Part shown: piece by piece, positions 16,088 to 25,063 of the stretch | Numbering within the stretch: the stretch's first letter is position 1 | How the letters are laid out: the number at the start of each line of letters is the position of its first letter | Assembly (NCBI RefSeq): GCF_021556615.1 | Contig: NZ_JAKGGD010000001.1 | Coordinates: 62,001-126,000 of the forward strand | Source: Paracoccus salsus | Lineage (GTDB): Bacteria > Pseudomonadota > Alphaproteobacteria > Rhodobacterales > Rhodobacteraceae | Length of the DNA stretch: 64,000 nucleotides | Direction of reading: 5' to 3' | Notes under the pieces: generated by a model | Told to the model about the DNA's origin: nothing | What the model saw: only the letters and a program-made list of their open reading frames with translations | Databases searched by the model: none | Position numbers and translations under genes: made by a program

Positions 16088-17218
16088 ATGCGCTCAGTCT
16101 TTGGCCCCCGCAATTCGCGATCCCGGTTGCGGCACGGACGCAAGCAGGCGTCGGCCATTTCCAGGGTTCTGGGGCTGCTGCTGGGCATCGCCATGCCGGC
16201 CACTGGCCGCAGCAGCACCCCCAAGCCCCGCGCATCGACCGCGGTCAAGCCCGGGACGCGGAAGGCCGGTCCCGAGACCGCAGCCCAGGTCGGCAGGACC
16301 GGTGCGCGCCGCAAGGCCGAAGGCGATCCTGATCCCAAGACCGCGCCACGCGGCGCGTCCTTCAGGCTTGGCGTGCACAGATGCGGGCATGGTCAGCGGC
16401 GTTACAAGATCTTCACGCCCTCATGCGCGTCGGGGACCGCCAAGCCGTTGCCGTTGCTGGTCATGCTGCATGGCTGCGGTCAGACCCCCGACGATTTCGC
16501 CAAGGGCACACGGATGAACGCGCTTGCCGAGGAACTCGGTCTGATCGTGGTCTATCCCGCGCAGTCTCGCGAGGCCCATCCGAACCGTTGCTGGAACTGG
16601 TACCGGCCGGACGACCAGAACCGCGGCGCGGGCGAGCCGGCGCTGATCGCCGACCTCACCCGCCGCGTCCTCGAGAACCATCCCGTCGATCCGTCGCGGG
16701 TCTATGTGGCCGGTCTTTCGGCCGGTGCGTCGGCCGCCCTGGTTCTGGCCGATGCCTATCCCGATCTGTTCGCCGCCGTCGGCGCGCATTCCGGCCTGCC
16801 CGTCGGCGCCGCGCGCGATCATGCCTCGGCGGTGATTGCGATGCAGCAAGGCAATCCCGGGCATCGGCGAACCGTCGCGATTCCCACGATCACCTTCAGC
16901 GGCAGCGCCGATCGCGTCGTCAATCCGCGCAACGGCCGCTTCGTCGCCATACGCGCGCTGGAGCCGTTTCCATATCTGCGGCAGACCGAGCGCGCCGGGC
17001 AGGTGCCCGGCGGGCACGCCTATCTCAGGACCACGCATCGCGTCGGCAAGGGGCCTTCGCGGGTCGAGCAATGGCTGATCAAGGGATCGGGGCATGCCTG
17101 GTCTGGTGGCGCGAAGGCGGGGCGGTTCACCGATCCGGCCGGTCCCGACGCCTCGCGCGAGATGCTGCGCTTCTTTCTCCGGCACAAGCTGCCGTCGCGC
17201 GGCGGACGATTGGCCTGA
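16088..17218 (+). CDS. PHB depolymerase family esterase (alpha/beta hydrolase)
   Basis: The 376-residue protein has an alpha/beta hydrolase core: oxyanion motif MLHGCGQTPDDFA (126-138), nucleophile elbow GLSAG (209-213, Ser 211), Asp in GSADRVVNP (Asp 275) and His in GSGHAWSGG (His 336). This is the pattern of the LpqC/PHB-depolymerase esterases, which cleave polyhydroxyalkanoate or feruloyl-type esters. Residues 1-90 are basic and Pro/Ala-rich with a short hydrophobic piece (SRVLGLLLGIAMPATG, 25-40), possibly a weak export signal. It stands alone, convergent with the multihaem cytochrome. Confidence 0.88.
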   Translation: MRSVFGPRNSRSRLRHGRKQASAISRVLGLLLGIAMPATGRSSTPKPRASTAVKPGTRKAGPETAAQVGRTGARRKAEGDPDPKTAPRGASFRLGVHRCGHGQRRYKIFTPSCASGTAKPLPLLVMLHGCGQTPDDFAKGTRMNALAEELGLIVVYPAQSREAHPNRCWNWYRPDDQNRGAGEPALIADLTRRVLENHPVDPSRVYVAGLSAGASAALVLADAYPDLFAAVGAHSGLPVGAARDHASAVIAMQQGNPGHRRTVAIPTITFSGSADRVVNPRNGRFVAIRALEPFPYLRQTERAGQVPGGHAYLRTTHRVGKGPSRVEQWLIKGSGHAWSGGAKAGRFTDPAGPDASREMLRFFLRHKLPSRGGRLA

Positions 17219-17486
17219 CCGCACGTCACGGAGAGGGCAAGGAACGCGGTGCGACGGCCCAATGGCCGTGTCCGCCCGGTTCGCCCGACATCCGGGACCC
17301 GTCAGGCCTGCCGCATCTTCAGGTTCATCGGGCTGCTTCATCGCTTGAATACGCCCGCCGCGATGCCGTTGCGGGCCATGACGTTCCGAGCCGGTTTGTC
17401 AGGCAGGGCCTGGCGCGGGCTGCGCAGCCGAGGCGCGATCGGGTGCCCTTGCCGCGCTGCCGCCTCGCCTTTCGGCCCATGGCCGG

Positions 17487-18575
17487 TCAGGGCCTTTGGC
17501 GTCCCGTCATCTCGACCTCGATTTGCTGCGACAGGCTTTCAAGGCTGTCGTAGAGCAGTTGCAGCAGATAGGTCGGGTTGTGCACGTAACCGCCGGGGTC
17601 TTTCTGCACGACCTGATAATTGTAGGCGGCCTTCAGCAGGCGCGGAGTCCAGCCCTGATACCTGTTGGGGTAAACGGCTTCGTCCGGGCCGATCGCACCA
17701 TCGTTGTCGGTATCCGCGAAGAAATAGGGGTAGGTGCCCGATTCATATCCGATCGGGACCTCGGCGACCTCTGCGCCATAGGCCTGTATCGCGGCGTAAA
17801 GCTGCCCGTGCAGGCCGACGATCTCGGCATGGATGCCGCCGGCATTGTCGCCATCGCCGTCAAAATCCTGGTGCCTTGTGCGGATGTCGCGGACCGCCTC
17901 GACGCCACGATGGCAACTCAGACAGCCTTCGGTGGCCACCTGCGTGGTATGGGCATCGTGACAGGCCACGCAGGTATTTGCGCCTGGCACATGGGCGAAC
18001 CGACCCGCATAGCTCTTGCCGGGATAGTGGAAACCGCCGCGCAGCTCGTCGCCACCCATCACCGCCGCCGCGACACCGTAATGGACATTCAGAAAGTCCA
18101 GATCAGGCGACACCGTGTCCTCTTCGATATCGCTTGTCGCCGCCAGGACGCTGTCGCCCGACTGACGGCCCTGATGGCAGACCGTACAGACCGCCGACGG
18201 GCCCAACCCATCGACCACGACACCGGACGGAAAGGTCACGCTGTCCAGCGCATGGGCGGCCGGGCTGTGGCACGCGGCGCAGCCGATCGGCGCATTGATG
18301 GCGGCGGGATGGTCCACGATCCCCGGCTGGCTGCCATCCGCGCCCAGGTAGTCAACGAACCCGGGCTGTGCATGGCAGGCCGCGCAGGCGACGGGCACTT
18401 CTCCGTCCTTGTTCCAGTAGGTAAAGGACAGGGACGTGTAGTCGCCATGCGGTGAGGCAAGCCATTCCTCGGTCAGGCGGCCCAGTTCCTCCTTGTCCTG
18501 GGCCACTGCGGGCAGGGTCAGAGGTGCCAGCGCAACAACCGCACCGAGGAGGCGCGCAATTCTGGAAAGGGGCAT
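17487..18575 (-). CDS. Secreted pentahaem cytochrome c
   Basis: The 362-residue protein starts with a signal peptide (RIARLLGAVVALAPLTLPAV) and has five CxxCH motifs: CAACH (64), CAACH (99), CTVCH (130), CVACH (202) and CLSCH (218). Additional His residues lie between them for bis-His ligation. Near the C terminus DTDNDGAIGPDE (288-299) looks like a Ca2+-binding EF-hand loop. A ribosome site GAGGAG lies before the ATG. It is divergent from a ferric-reductase-like flavocytochrome with an FNR-type box between them, so it probably carries electrons to an external or periplasmic acceptor under low oxygen. I do not recognise a characterised relative. Confidence 0.85.
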   Translation of the reverse strand: MPLSRIARLLGAVVALAPLTLPAVAQDKEELGRLTEEWLASPHGDYTSLSFTYWNKDGEVPVACAACHAQPGFVDYLGADGSQPGIVDHPAAINAPIGCAACHSPAAHALDSVTFPSGVVVDGLGPSAVCTVCHQGRQSGDSVLAATSDIEEDTVSPDLDFLNVHYGVAAAVMGGDELRGGFHYPGKSYAGRFAHVPGANTCVACHDAHTTQVATEGCLSCHRGVEAVRDIRTRHQDFDGDGDNAGGIHAEIVGLHGQLYAAIQAYGAEVAEVPIGYESGTYPYFFADTDNDGAIGPDEAVYPNRYQGWTPRLLKAAYNYQVVQKDPGGYVHNPTYLLQLLYDSLESLSQQIEVEMTGRQRP

Positions 18576-18646
18576 CGGGGTCTCCTCAGCTCTGCTTTCG
18601 ACGAACGATGATCCGCTCATTCATGCATGTCGTGCGGCCGCCTGCC

Positions 18647-18660
18647 TTGATCCGTGTCAA
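18647..18660. promoter_or_regulatory. FNR/FnrL-type box between two redox genes
   Basis: TTGATCCGTGTCAA matches the consensus TTGAT-N4-ATCAA at nine of ten positions. It lies about 72 bp upstream of the pentahaem cytochrome start (minus strand) and about 58 bp upstream of the flavocytochrome start (plus strand), inside the short divergent region, so it could regulate both. Confidence 0.6.
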
Positions 18661-18718
18661 CGCATCGGCTTGGATGGCAAGGCAGGGTGCAGCCGATCCC
18701 ACATGACGGACGAATCAG

Positions 18719-20188
18719 ATGGCAGACCAGGCGACCCCCGCATCCGGCCCGGATTCCGTCAGCCCGATGCGCCTGACAGGTCCCTCGCTTGCCGGGACGT
18801 ATCTGCTCCTGTGCCTTGTGCCGTTGCTGCTGGCCCTGAGCCGGAACGTGGCCCGACCCGATATCTGGGAACGCGCAGCCGCGGCTTTCGGGATGATCGC
18901 CCTTGTCGCGATGGCCATCCAGTTCGTGACCTCGGGTCGGTTCCAGGCGGTCTCCGGTCAGTTGGGAATCGACAAGATCATGGCATTTCACAAGATCGCG
19001 GCCTGGTGGGTGCTGATCGCCGTGATCCTCCATCCGCTGGCCTATGTGCTGCCGACATGGCTCGATGATCCGGCCCTTGGGGTGGAACGCCTGGCTGCCT
19101 ATCTGACGCTGCCGCATTACCGCTCGGGGGTTGTGGCACTTGCGGCCTTGATGACGCTTGTCGTCAGCGCGATCCTTCGCGACCGCCTGCCCTGGCGCTA
19201 TGAGCTCTGGCGCGCCTCGCATGTCCTGCTTGGCATCACGGCCACTGGCAGCGGAATGCATCATGCGATCACCACCGGCCGCTTCAGCGCGATGGGACCG
19301 GTGCACGCATTCTGGTGGATGACCGGTCTGGTGGTCGTCGGCGTGCTGGCGGTGCTGTATGGCTGGCGTTGGATCAGCCTGCACCGGCAGCCGTGGCGGC
19401 TGGCCTCGGTGACCAGGCTGGCCGACCGGATGTGGGAACTTGATATCCAGCCCGGCAAGGACAGCCGGGCGCTTTCCTACGATGCGGGGCAGTTCGTCTG
19501 GATGACCGAGGGCGCGCGCCGGTTTCCGCTGTTCGATCACCCGTTCTCGATCGCCGACAGCCCAGTCCGGCCGGGCCTGAGCCTGATCGTCAAGGAAGCC
19601 GGCGATTTCACCGACCGGATTGGCGATCTCGCGCCCGGCACCGCGATCGGCATCGACGGCCCTTATGGAGAGTTCACGCTGGTCCGGCACCACGGCGACG
19701 CGGTCCTGCTTCTGGCGGGTGGGGTTGGGATCGCCCCGATCATGGGACTTCTGCGCGATCTGAAGGCCCGCCGCGACCCACGGCCGATACGGCTGGCCTA
19801 TGCGGCTGGAAAGCCCGCCAATTTCGCCTGCCTGCCCGAGATCAGCGCCGCCAAGGAGGTGCTTGACCTGCGGGTCATGCTGGTCAGCGAAGAGGATGCC
19901 GAGGGCTGGGAAGGGCTTGTGGGGCGTCTGACCCATGACCGGTTGCGCGACCTGCTGACAGGGCTCGATCCCGACCGGACCACAGCCCTGATCTGCGGCC
20001 CCGGAGCCATGGTCACCGCGGTGTCGGATGCGCTGCTGGATCTGGGTCTGCCGGTGCGGAAAATCATCTACGAGCGGTTCGACTATGCGGAAGGCGCCTC
20101 GCGTCAGGACCGGCGGCGCGCGCTGAACTTCCTGGCCATCGGTCTTGGGCTGATCGGACTGATCGCCGGCTTCGCCATGCTTGCCTGA
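18719..20188 (+). CDS. Ferric reductase-like transmembrane flavocytochrome with FAD/NAD domains
   Basis: The 489-residue protein has about six membrane helices (residues ~20-220) with His residues placed as in ferric-reductase transmembrane domains (MAFHKIAAWW, VILHPLAYV, ASHVLLGI, MHHAI), suggesting two b haems. Then comes an FNR-like module: FDHPFSIADSP (FAD binding, about 279-289), GPYGEF, LLLAGGVGIAPIMGLLRDL (pyridine nucleotide binding) and ICGPGAMV. A last hydrophobic helix (ALNFLAIGLGLIGLIAGFAM) is unusual. It moves electrons from NAD(P)H across the membrane to ferric iron, oxygen or a haem protein; the divergent pentahaem cytochrome is a plausible acceptor. Confidence 0.9.
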   Translation: MADQATPASGPDSVSPMRLTGPSLAGTYLLLCLVPLLLALSRNVARPDIWERAAAAFGMIALVAMAIQFVTSGRFQAVSGQLGIDKIMAFHKIAAWWVLIAVILHPLAYVLPTWLDDPALGVERLAAYLTLPHYRSGVVALAALMTLVVSAILRDRLPWRYELWRASHVLLGITATGSGMHHAITTGRFSAMGPVHAFWWMTGLVVVGVLAVLYGWRWISLHRQPWRLASVTRLADRMWELDIQPGKDSRALSYDAGQFVWMTEGARRFPLFDHPFSIADSPVRPGLSLIVKEAGDFTDRIGDLAPGTAIGIDGPYGEFTLVRHHGDAVLLLAGGVGIAPIMGLLRDLKARRDPRPIRLAYAAGKPANFACLPEISAAKEVLDLRVMLVSEEDAEGWEGLVGRLTHDRLRDLLTGLDPDRTTALICGPGAMVTAVSDALLDLGLPVRKIIYERFDYAEGASRQDRRRALNFLAIGLGLIGLIAGFAMLA

Positions 20189-20397
20189 CGGGCCTGACGG
20201 GCCGTCCGGCACGACATGCGGCAAACGGGATCAAGAGCGCCGGCGCCCGGTCCGGTGGCACCCCACGCATCGCCAATGTGCGACCCAGGCGGCCAGACCC
20301 GCGGACCCCGCCGCCCGATCCCGGGCGTCGCGGCGCGCCCATTCCAGCAGGGATCACCGCAGGCGCGGCGCGGCGGCAAGCAGCCCCGACATCGTGG

Positions 20398-21399
20398 TCA
20401 GCCGCTTCGTGGCGGGCCCACGGGGTGCAGCGGGGCGCCGTCTCGCGCAAACGCCGAGACATTGGCGATCGTCGTCTCGGCGATCGCGGTCAGCGCCTCA
20501 TGGGTGAAGAACCCCTGATGGCCGGTGATCAGGACATTCGGGAATGTCAGCAGGCGCGCAAACAGGTCATCGGGGATGAAGCTGCCGGACAGATCCTGGA
20601 AGAAGAGATCCGCCTCCTCCTCATAGACATCCAGCGCGACGCTGCCCACCGCACCGCTTTTCAGCCCCTGGATCAGTGCCCGTGTATCAACCACCGCCCC
20701 GCGGCTGGTGTTGATCAGCATCACCCCGGGTTTCATCCGTTCGATCGCCGCCGCGTCGATCATATGGTGGGTCGCGGGCGTCAGCGGGCATTGCAGCGTG
20801 ATCACGTCGCTGGCGGCGAACAGCTGGTCCAGACCCACATACCGCGCACCAAGCGCGACGCAGGCCGGGTTCTCGACCGGGTCATGGGCGATCAGCGTGC
20901 AGCCGAAACCGTTCAGGATGCGGGCCACGACCTCGCCTATCTGGCCGGTGCCAACAATGCCCACGGCCTTGCCATGCAGGTCAAAGCCCAAAAGCCCGTC
21001 CAGTGCGAAATTGCCTTCGCGCACCCGGTTGTAGGCGCGATGGGTCTTGCGGTTCAGCGTCAGCAGCATCGCCACCGTGTGCTCCGCAACGGCGTGCGGC
21101 GAATAGGCTGGCACCCGCGCGACGCGGATTCCGGCTTTTTCGGCGGCGGCAAGATCGACATGGTTGAAGCCGGCCGAGCGCAGCGCGATCAGCGTCACGC
21201 CCAGATCGGCCAGCACGAAGATGACCTGTGCGCCCAGATCGTCATTGACGAAGGCACAGACCGCCTGGCAGCCATCGGCAAGCCATGCCGATTCAGGCGA
21301 AAGGCGTGCCTCGAAGAAGACGATGTCATGTTCGCCAGCGGCAGCCCTGCCCAGATAGGTGGCGTCATAGGGTTTCGTGCTGAAGACGGCGATCCGCAT
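20398..21399 (-). CDS. ldhA: D-lactate dehydrogenase-like 2-hydroxyacid dehydrogenase
   Basis: The 333-residue protein is a D-isomer-specific 2-hydroxyacid dehydrogenase. It shows [20 protein letters not shown] (93-112), the nucleotide-binding [12 protein letters not shown] (about 148-159), the catalytic region [15 protein letters not shown] with its Arg, VALDVYEEE with its Glu, and [13 protein letters not shown] with the catalytic His. The SAGFN and HQGFFT motifs are those of fermentative LdhA, which reduces pyruvate to D-lactate with NADH. The start at 21399 places [12 protein letters not shown] first, as in the family. It stands alone between the flavocytochrome and the exporter. Substrate specificity is inferred. 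Confidence 0.85.
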   Translation of the reverse strand: MRIAVFSTKPYDATYLGRAAAGEHDIVFFEARLSPESAWLADGCQAVCAFVNDDLGAQVIFVLADLGVTLIALRSAGFNHVDLAAAEKAGIRVARVPAYSPHAVAEHTVAMLLTLNRKTHRAYNRVREGNFALDGLLGFDLHGKAVGIVGTGQIGEVVARILNGFGCTLIAHDPVENPACVALGARYVGLDQLFAASDVITLQCPLTPATHHMIDAAAIERMKPGVMLINTSRGAVVDTRALIQGLKSGAVGSVALDVYEEEADLFFQDLSGSFIPDDLFARLLTFPNVLITGHQGFFTHEALTAIAETTIANVSAFARDGAPLHPVGPPRSG

Positions 21400-21571
21400 G
21401 TCGGCTCCGAATGCTGGCTGATGCGATGCTCCGCGCCTTGCGGCGACAGGCTGCCGAAGCTTTCGCGTCATCATGGCGTTCGCTGCGGCGGGACGCAACC
21501 GGCACGGAATGCGAAAGCCCTGCACCCGCCAGAACAGGCCGCGTCAGGCGAGGTTCGGGCGCAAGCGGCCT

Positions 21572-22273
21572 TCACCCGCGCTCTTCGCTCCCGACGATCC
21601 GCCCGTCCTCCAGGGTCAGAATGCGGTCCGCCCGGTCGAGAATGCGACTGTCATGGGTCACGAGGAGCGTTGTCATCCCGCGCGCGCGCCCCATGCGCTT
21701 GAGCAGATCGACGACCTCGGCGGCGCTGTCCTTGTCAAGCGCGGCGGTCGGCTCGTCCGCCAGCACCAGCGCCGGATTGCCCACCAGCGCGCGGACGACA
21801 GCGACGCGCTGCTTCTGCCCGCCCGACAGGTTCGCCGGCAGATAGTGGGTCCGATCCGCCAGCCCGACAAGCCCAAGCGCATGGGCGGCGGCCTGTTGCG
21901 CGACCGTGTCGGCGATGCCGGGATGGACCTGCAGACCCATGATGACATTCTGCAACGCGGTCAGGCTTTCATGCAGGTTGTGGGCCTGAAAGATGAAGCC
22001 CAGCCTGCGTCGCAGCGCCACAAGCCGGGCCTCGGCCGCGCCGTTCAACTCGTGCCCCAGCAGCCGGACCGAGCCGTCCTGAACCCCGCGCAGGCACCCG
22101 ATCAGCGTCAGCACCGTGGTCTTTCCCGACCCGGACGGACCCATCAGCACCGTGAAGCTGCCGCGCCGCAAGGTCAGGCTGATGTCGAAGAGGACCTGCT
22201 TTCCGGCCTCGCCGCTGCCGAAGCAGTGGTTCAGCCCCTCGACCTCGATGATGTTCTCATCCTCCATCATCAT
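21572..22273 (-). CDS. devA: DevA-type ABC exporter ATPase
   Basis: The 233-residue ATPase has Walker A GPSGSGKTT (about 45-53), Q-loop FIFQAHNL, signature LSGGQKQR (about 148-155), Walker B ALVLADEPTAALD and switch VTHD. The overall pattern, including FIFQAHNLHESLTA, is that of the DevA/MacB group. It is the last gene of a three-gene set with the permease and adaptor. Three consecutive ATG codons (22273, 22270, 22267) follow the permease stop, so the exact start is uncertain. Confidence 0.88.
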   Translation of the reverse strand: MMMEDENIIEVEGLNHCFGSGEAGKQVLFDISLTLRRGSFTVLMGPSGSGKTTVLTLIGCLRGVQDGSVRLLGHELNGAAEARLVALRRRLGFIFQAHNLHESLTALQNVIMGLQVHPGIADTVAQQAAAHALGLVGLADRTHYLPANLSGGQKQRVAVVRALVGNPALVLADEPTAALDKDSAAEVVDLLKRMGRARGMTTLLVTHDSRILDRADRILTLEDGRIVGSEERG

Positions 22274-22275
22274 CC

Positions 22276-23448
22276 TCAGAACAGGTCGGCCGGATCGGCG
22301 GCAGCCAGGCGGCGGGTCGCGATGGCCCCGGACAGGGCCGAGAACACGAGCGTGCCAAGCAACACGCTGATCGCCATGAACGGGGTCATGGCCAGCGGCA
22401 GGGTGGTGATCGCGCCCATCAGCGTCAGGATCCCCGTGCCGACGATCAGGCCAGGCACGAAACCCATGACGCCCAGCACCAGCGCCTCTTCCAGCACGAT
22501 GCCCAGAAAGAAGCCCTGACCATAGCCCATGGCCTTGAAGGTGGCGTATTCACGCAGATGGTCGGCCACGTCGGTGGACAGGACCTGATAGACGATGATC
22601 AGCCCGACCAGCACCCCGATCAGCACGCCGAAGCCGAAGATGATTCCGGTCGGCCGGCGGGTCTGCTGATAACGAAGATCCTCTTGCGCGGCGTCGGCAT
22701 AGCTGCGGATGCGCAGGCTCTGATCCGAGATCAGCGTCGTGAGTCGCCCGATCACCTGTTCGATGTCGGCGCCGGGCCGCACTGCAAGCAGAATATGATC
22801 CGGCGCGCCGGAACTTCGGGCGGGGAACAACGACAGGAAGGTCTGGTCCGACACCAGCATGTAGCCATCCCCGCCGAAGCCACCGCCGCCCGCGAATGTG
22901 GCATAGGCCGTCAGCCTGCGACCCTGCGCCTCGAAGCCAAGCGGCGTTTGCGGGCGGATCGCGGCAGCCTCGTCCCTGGCCAGGCCGCGCGCCAGCCGAT
23001 CGAGGATCGTGGCATGCTGCACGCTGAGCAGCCTGGCATCGTCAGCGATCGCAGGCGCCAGGAAGCCGGGCTTTGCCGGATCGATCCCGAAGGTCGTCAG
23101 GCTGATGTCCTTTTCCACCCGGTCCCAGGGCACATTGGCCACGAACAGTCCCATGCCGTCGGTCACGTCAGGATCGGCCATCGCCTGCAACAGCCACTGG
23201 CGCGCGACATTGCCGCCCTCGTTCAGGGCGTTGGCGTCGCCGGCCGAGATCATCACATCCGCCTGGAAGAATTCGTAGGGTCGCAGGGTCGCCGCCGCCA
23301 TCGAGTTCATGATCCCGAGCTGCACGAAGACCAGCACATTCGCAAAGGCAACCCCGGCCAGGGCTGCGGCAAAGCGGCTGCGATTATGCGTCAGTTGCAG
23401 CCAGCCGATCGGCAGGCGTCCGAACAGGTGGCGCAGCAGCCAACTCAT
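22276..23448 (-). CDS. devC: DevC-type ABC exporter permease
   Basis: The 390-residue protein has one N-terminal membrane helix, a large periplasmic domain (about 45-270) and three C-terminal helices (about 275-375), the FtsX/MacB topology. LAGVAFANVLVFVQLGIMNS (residues ~31-50) and the C-terminal REYATFKAMGYG fit the DevC family, which works with a DevB adaptor and an outer-membrane TolC-like channel to export glycolipids or other large molecules in cyanobacteria. Its ATG overlaps the adaptor stop (ATGA). No TolC gene is in the window. Confidence 0.87.
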   Translation of the reverse strand: MSWLLRHLFGRLPIGWLQLTHNRSRFAAALAGVAFANVLVFVQLGIMNSMAAATLRPYEFFQADVMISAGDANALNEGGNVARQWLLQAMADPDVTDGMGLFVANVPWDRVEKDISLTTFGIDPAKPGFLAPAIADDARLLSVQHATILDRLARGLARDEAAAIRPQTPLGFEAQGRRLTAYATFAGGGGFGGDGYMLVSDQTFLSLFPARSSGAPDHILLAVRPGADIEQVIGRLTTLISDQSLRIRSYADAAQEDLRYQQTRRPTGIIFGFGVLIGVLVGLIIVYQVLSTDVADHLREYATFKAMGYGQGFFLGIVLEEALVLGVMGFVPGLIVGTGILTLMGAITTLPLAMTPFMAISVLLGTLVFSALSGAIATRRLAAADPADLF

Positions 23449-24716
23449 CGGTTCGCCCGCGCACTGGCCGACGTGTCGATCCGGGCGATGACCTCGAGAT
23501 TGGTGAAACGCCCCGCCAGCTCAGACGAAGGCTGATCCAGCGCCACCATCACCCGTATCACCCGGGCATCCTTGTTCTCGGCCGCGTCGTCGGAAATCAT
23601 GCCCTGCCGGCCCACGGTCAAACCGATGCTGTCGACCGTGCCGATCAGGGTCTGACCCAGGGCGGCAGAAACCAGTTCCACGGGCTGATCCAGCCTGACG
23701 GCGCTGATCCGGTCCTGCCAGACCTCGACCTCGGCCATCATCTGGCTGGTGTCACCCATCTCCATGATCCCCTGCGCGGGTGGGCGGCCGCCCGGTGTCG
23801 CGTGGATATCGAGGATCGTGCCGGTGATCGGAGCCACCACCGCCGCCCGTTCAAGGTCAAGCCTCGCGCGGGCCAGTTCGGTCCGGGCCGCGTCCACGTT
23901 GCGTGCGGCCACGACCACATCGGGCTGCTCGTCCAGCGCCACGGCCGAGAACCGCGTCAGCGTCGCCTCGGCCCGGGTGACGGCCAGTTCCGCGCCCGCC
24001 GAGGCCGTGCGCACGGCATCCAGCGTGGCCTGGGTTGCGACCCCGCGCTGGAACAGCTCTTCGGTCCGGGCCAGGCTGGCGGCCGCCTCGGCGGCATTGG
24101 CCTGCGCCTCGTCCAGCGCGGCCTGCGCCTCGTCACGGCTGGCCGCGACACTGGCGCGGGTCTGCATCAGGCCGGCCTCGCGGATGGCGAGGTTCGCCTC
24201 GGCCATCAGCACCACGCTTTCCAGCGCGCTGCGGTTGTCGAGCCAGGCCAGAGGCGCGCCCTTCTCGACCCGCTCACCGACCGAGACCAGAACATCCGCC
24301 ACCCGTGCATCGCCCGCGCCGAACGGCGCCGCCACGATCGAGATGTCGCCACGCGGCAGGATGCGGGCAAGCCCGACCACATCGGTGGGCAGCATGGTCT
24401 CGGCCATTCTGGGCGGCAGTTCGATTTCGGGCGGCAGCGCGATCGGCGCCGTCGATCCGCCGCCGGGCTGCAGACCCGTGATGGCGTAGAAAAGTCGCAA
24501 GCCGGGCGGCTGGAAATACAGGCCGATCACGGCACCCGAGAACAGCAGGGCGGGGATCAGCAGGACCAGCAGCCAGCGCATGCGGAACCGGCGTCGCCGG
24601 GGGGATTCGGAACTGCTGGCCAGACCCAGATCAAGCGGTATGTCAGAACGTTCTCCGGATGTCATCACGCCAGCCCTTTCCTGCGCCCCCGCCATGCCCT
24701 GAGGATCAGGCGTCAT
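23445..24716 (-). CDS. devB: DevB/HlyD-type periplasmic adaptor
   Basis: The 423-residue membrane-fusion protein has a cytoplasmic N terminus, a membrane anchor (RWLLVLLIPALLFSGAVIGL, about 47-66), a lipoyl-like half (RVEKGAPLAWLDN), a long alpha-helical hairpin rich in Ala/Glu (about 165-255) and a second barrel half (RAAVVAPITGTILDI). This is the DevB type. The start at 24716 has GAGGAA upstream; 24764, 24695 and 24665 are alternatives. It opens the dev-like operon. A weak FNR-like sequence lies about 95 bp upstream. Confidence 0.85.
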   Translation of the reverse strand: MTPDPQGMAGAQERAGVMTSGERSDIPLDLGLASSSESPRRRRFRMRWLLVLLIPALLFSGAVIGLYFQPPGLRLFYAITGLQPGGGSTAPIALPPEIELPPRMAETMLPTDVVGLARILPRGDISIVAAPFGAGDARVADVLVSVGERVEKGAPLAWLDNRSALESVVLMAEANLAIREAGLMQTRASVAASRDEAQAALDEAQANAAEAAASLARTEELFQRGVATQATLDAVRTASAGAELAVTRAEATLTRFSAVALDEQPDVVVAARNVDAARTELARARLDLERAAVVAPITGTILDIHATPGGRPPAQGIMEMGDTSQMMAEVEVWQDRISAVRLDQPVELVSAALGQTLIGTVDSIGLTVGRQGMISDDAAENKDARVIRVMVALDQPSSELAGRFTNLEVIARIDTSASARANR

Positions 24717-25063
24717 CTGGAGCATTTCCTCGATCCCCCGGGCCAACAGGCGGCGCGTCCTCATGCAACCGCCAGACCACTTGGTGCAAGACGTCCGTCT
24801 GTCCCGCCTTGATCTCTGTCAGAAACGCGCATGGGCATGGCGAATGATTTACGCCGACCGGCTGCGTTTTCTCGATCAACCATGTCCGACGGCGGGTCCT
24901 TCTGCCGATGGTCGCGGCCGTCTTGCCGCTGCTCGCACCACGCGGCACGACCCGCGCCGCGCGAGGCTGGAACCCGGCTCTCGCGCGCCCGGCGAGGTTG
25001 CGCCGCCGAGGGAGGTCGGATCGACCCCGTCCGGTTTCACCGTGGCGGCGCGGGCTCGGGACC
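24717..25063. other. Intergenic region, 347 bp
   Basis: This stretch separates the start of the exporter operon from the end of the leucine cluster. No gene or RNA is apparent. TTGATCTCTGTCAG at 24809-24822 is an 8/10 match to the FNR consensus. The rest shows no clear promoter. Confidence 0.4.
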
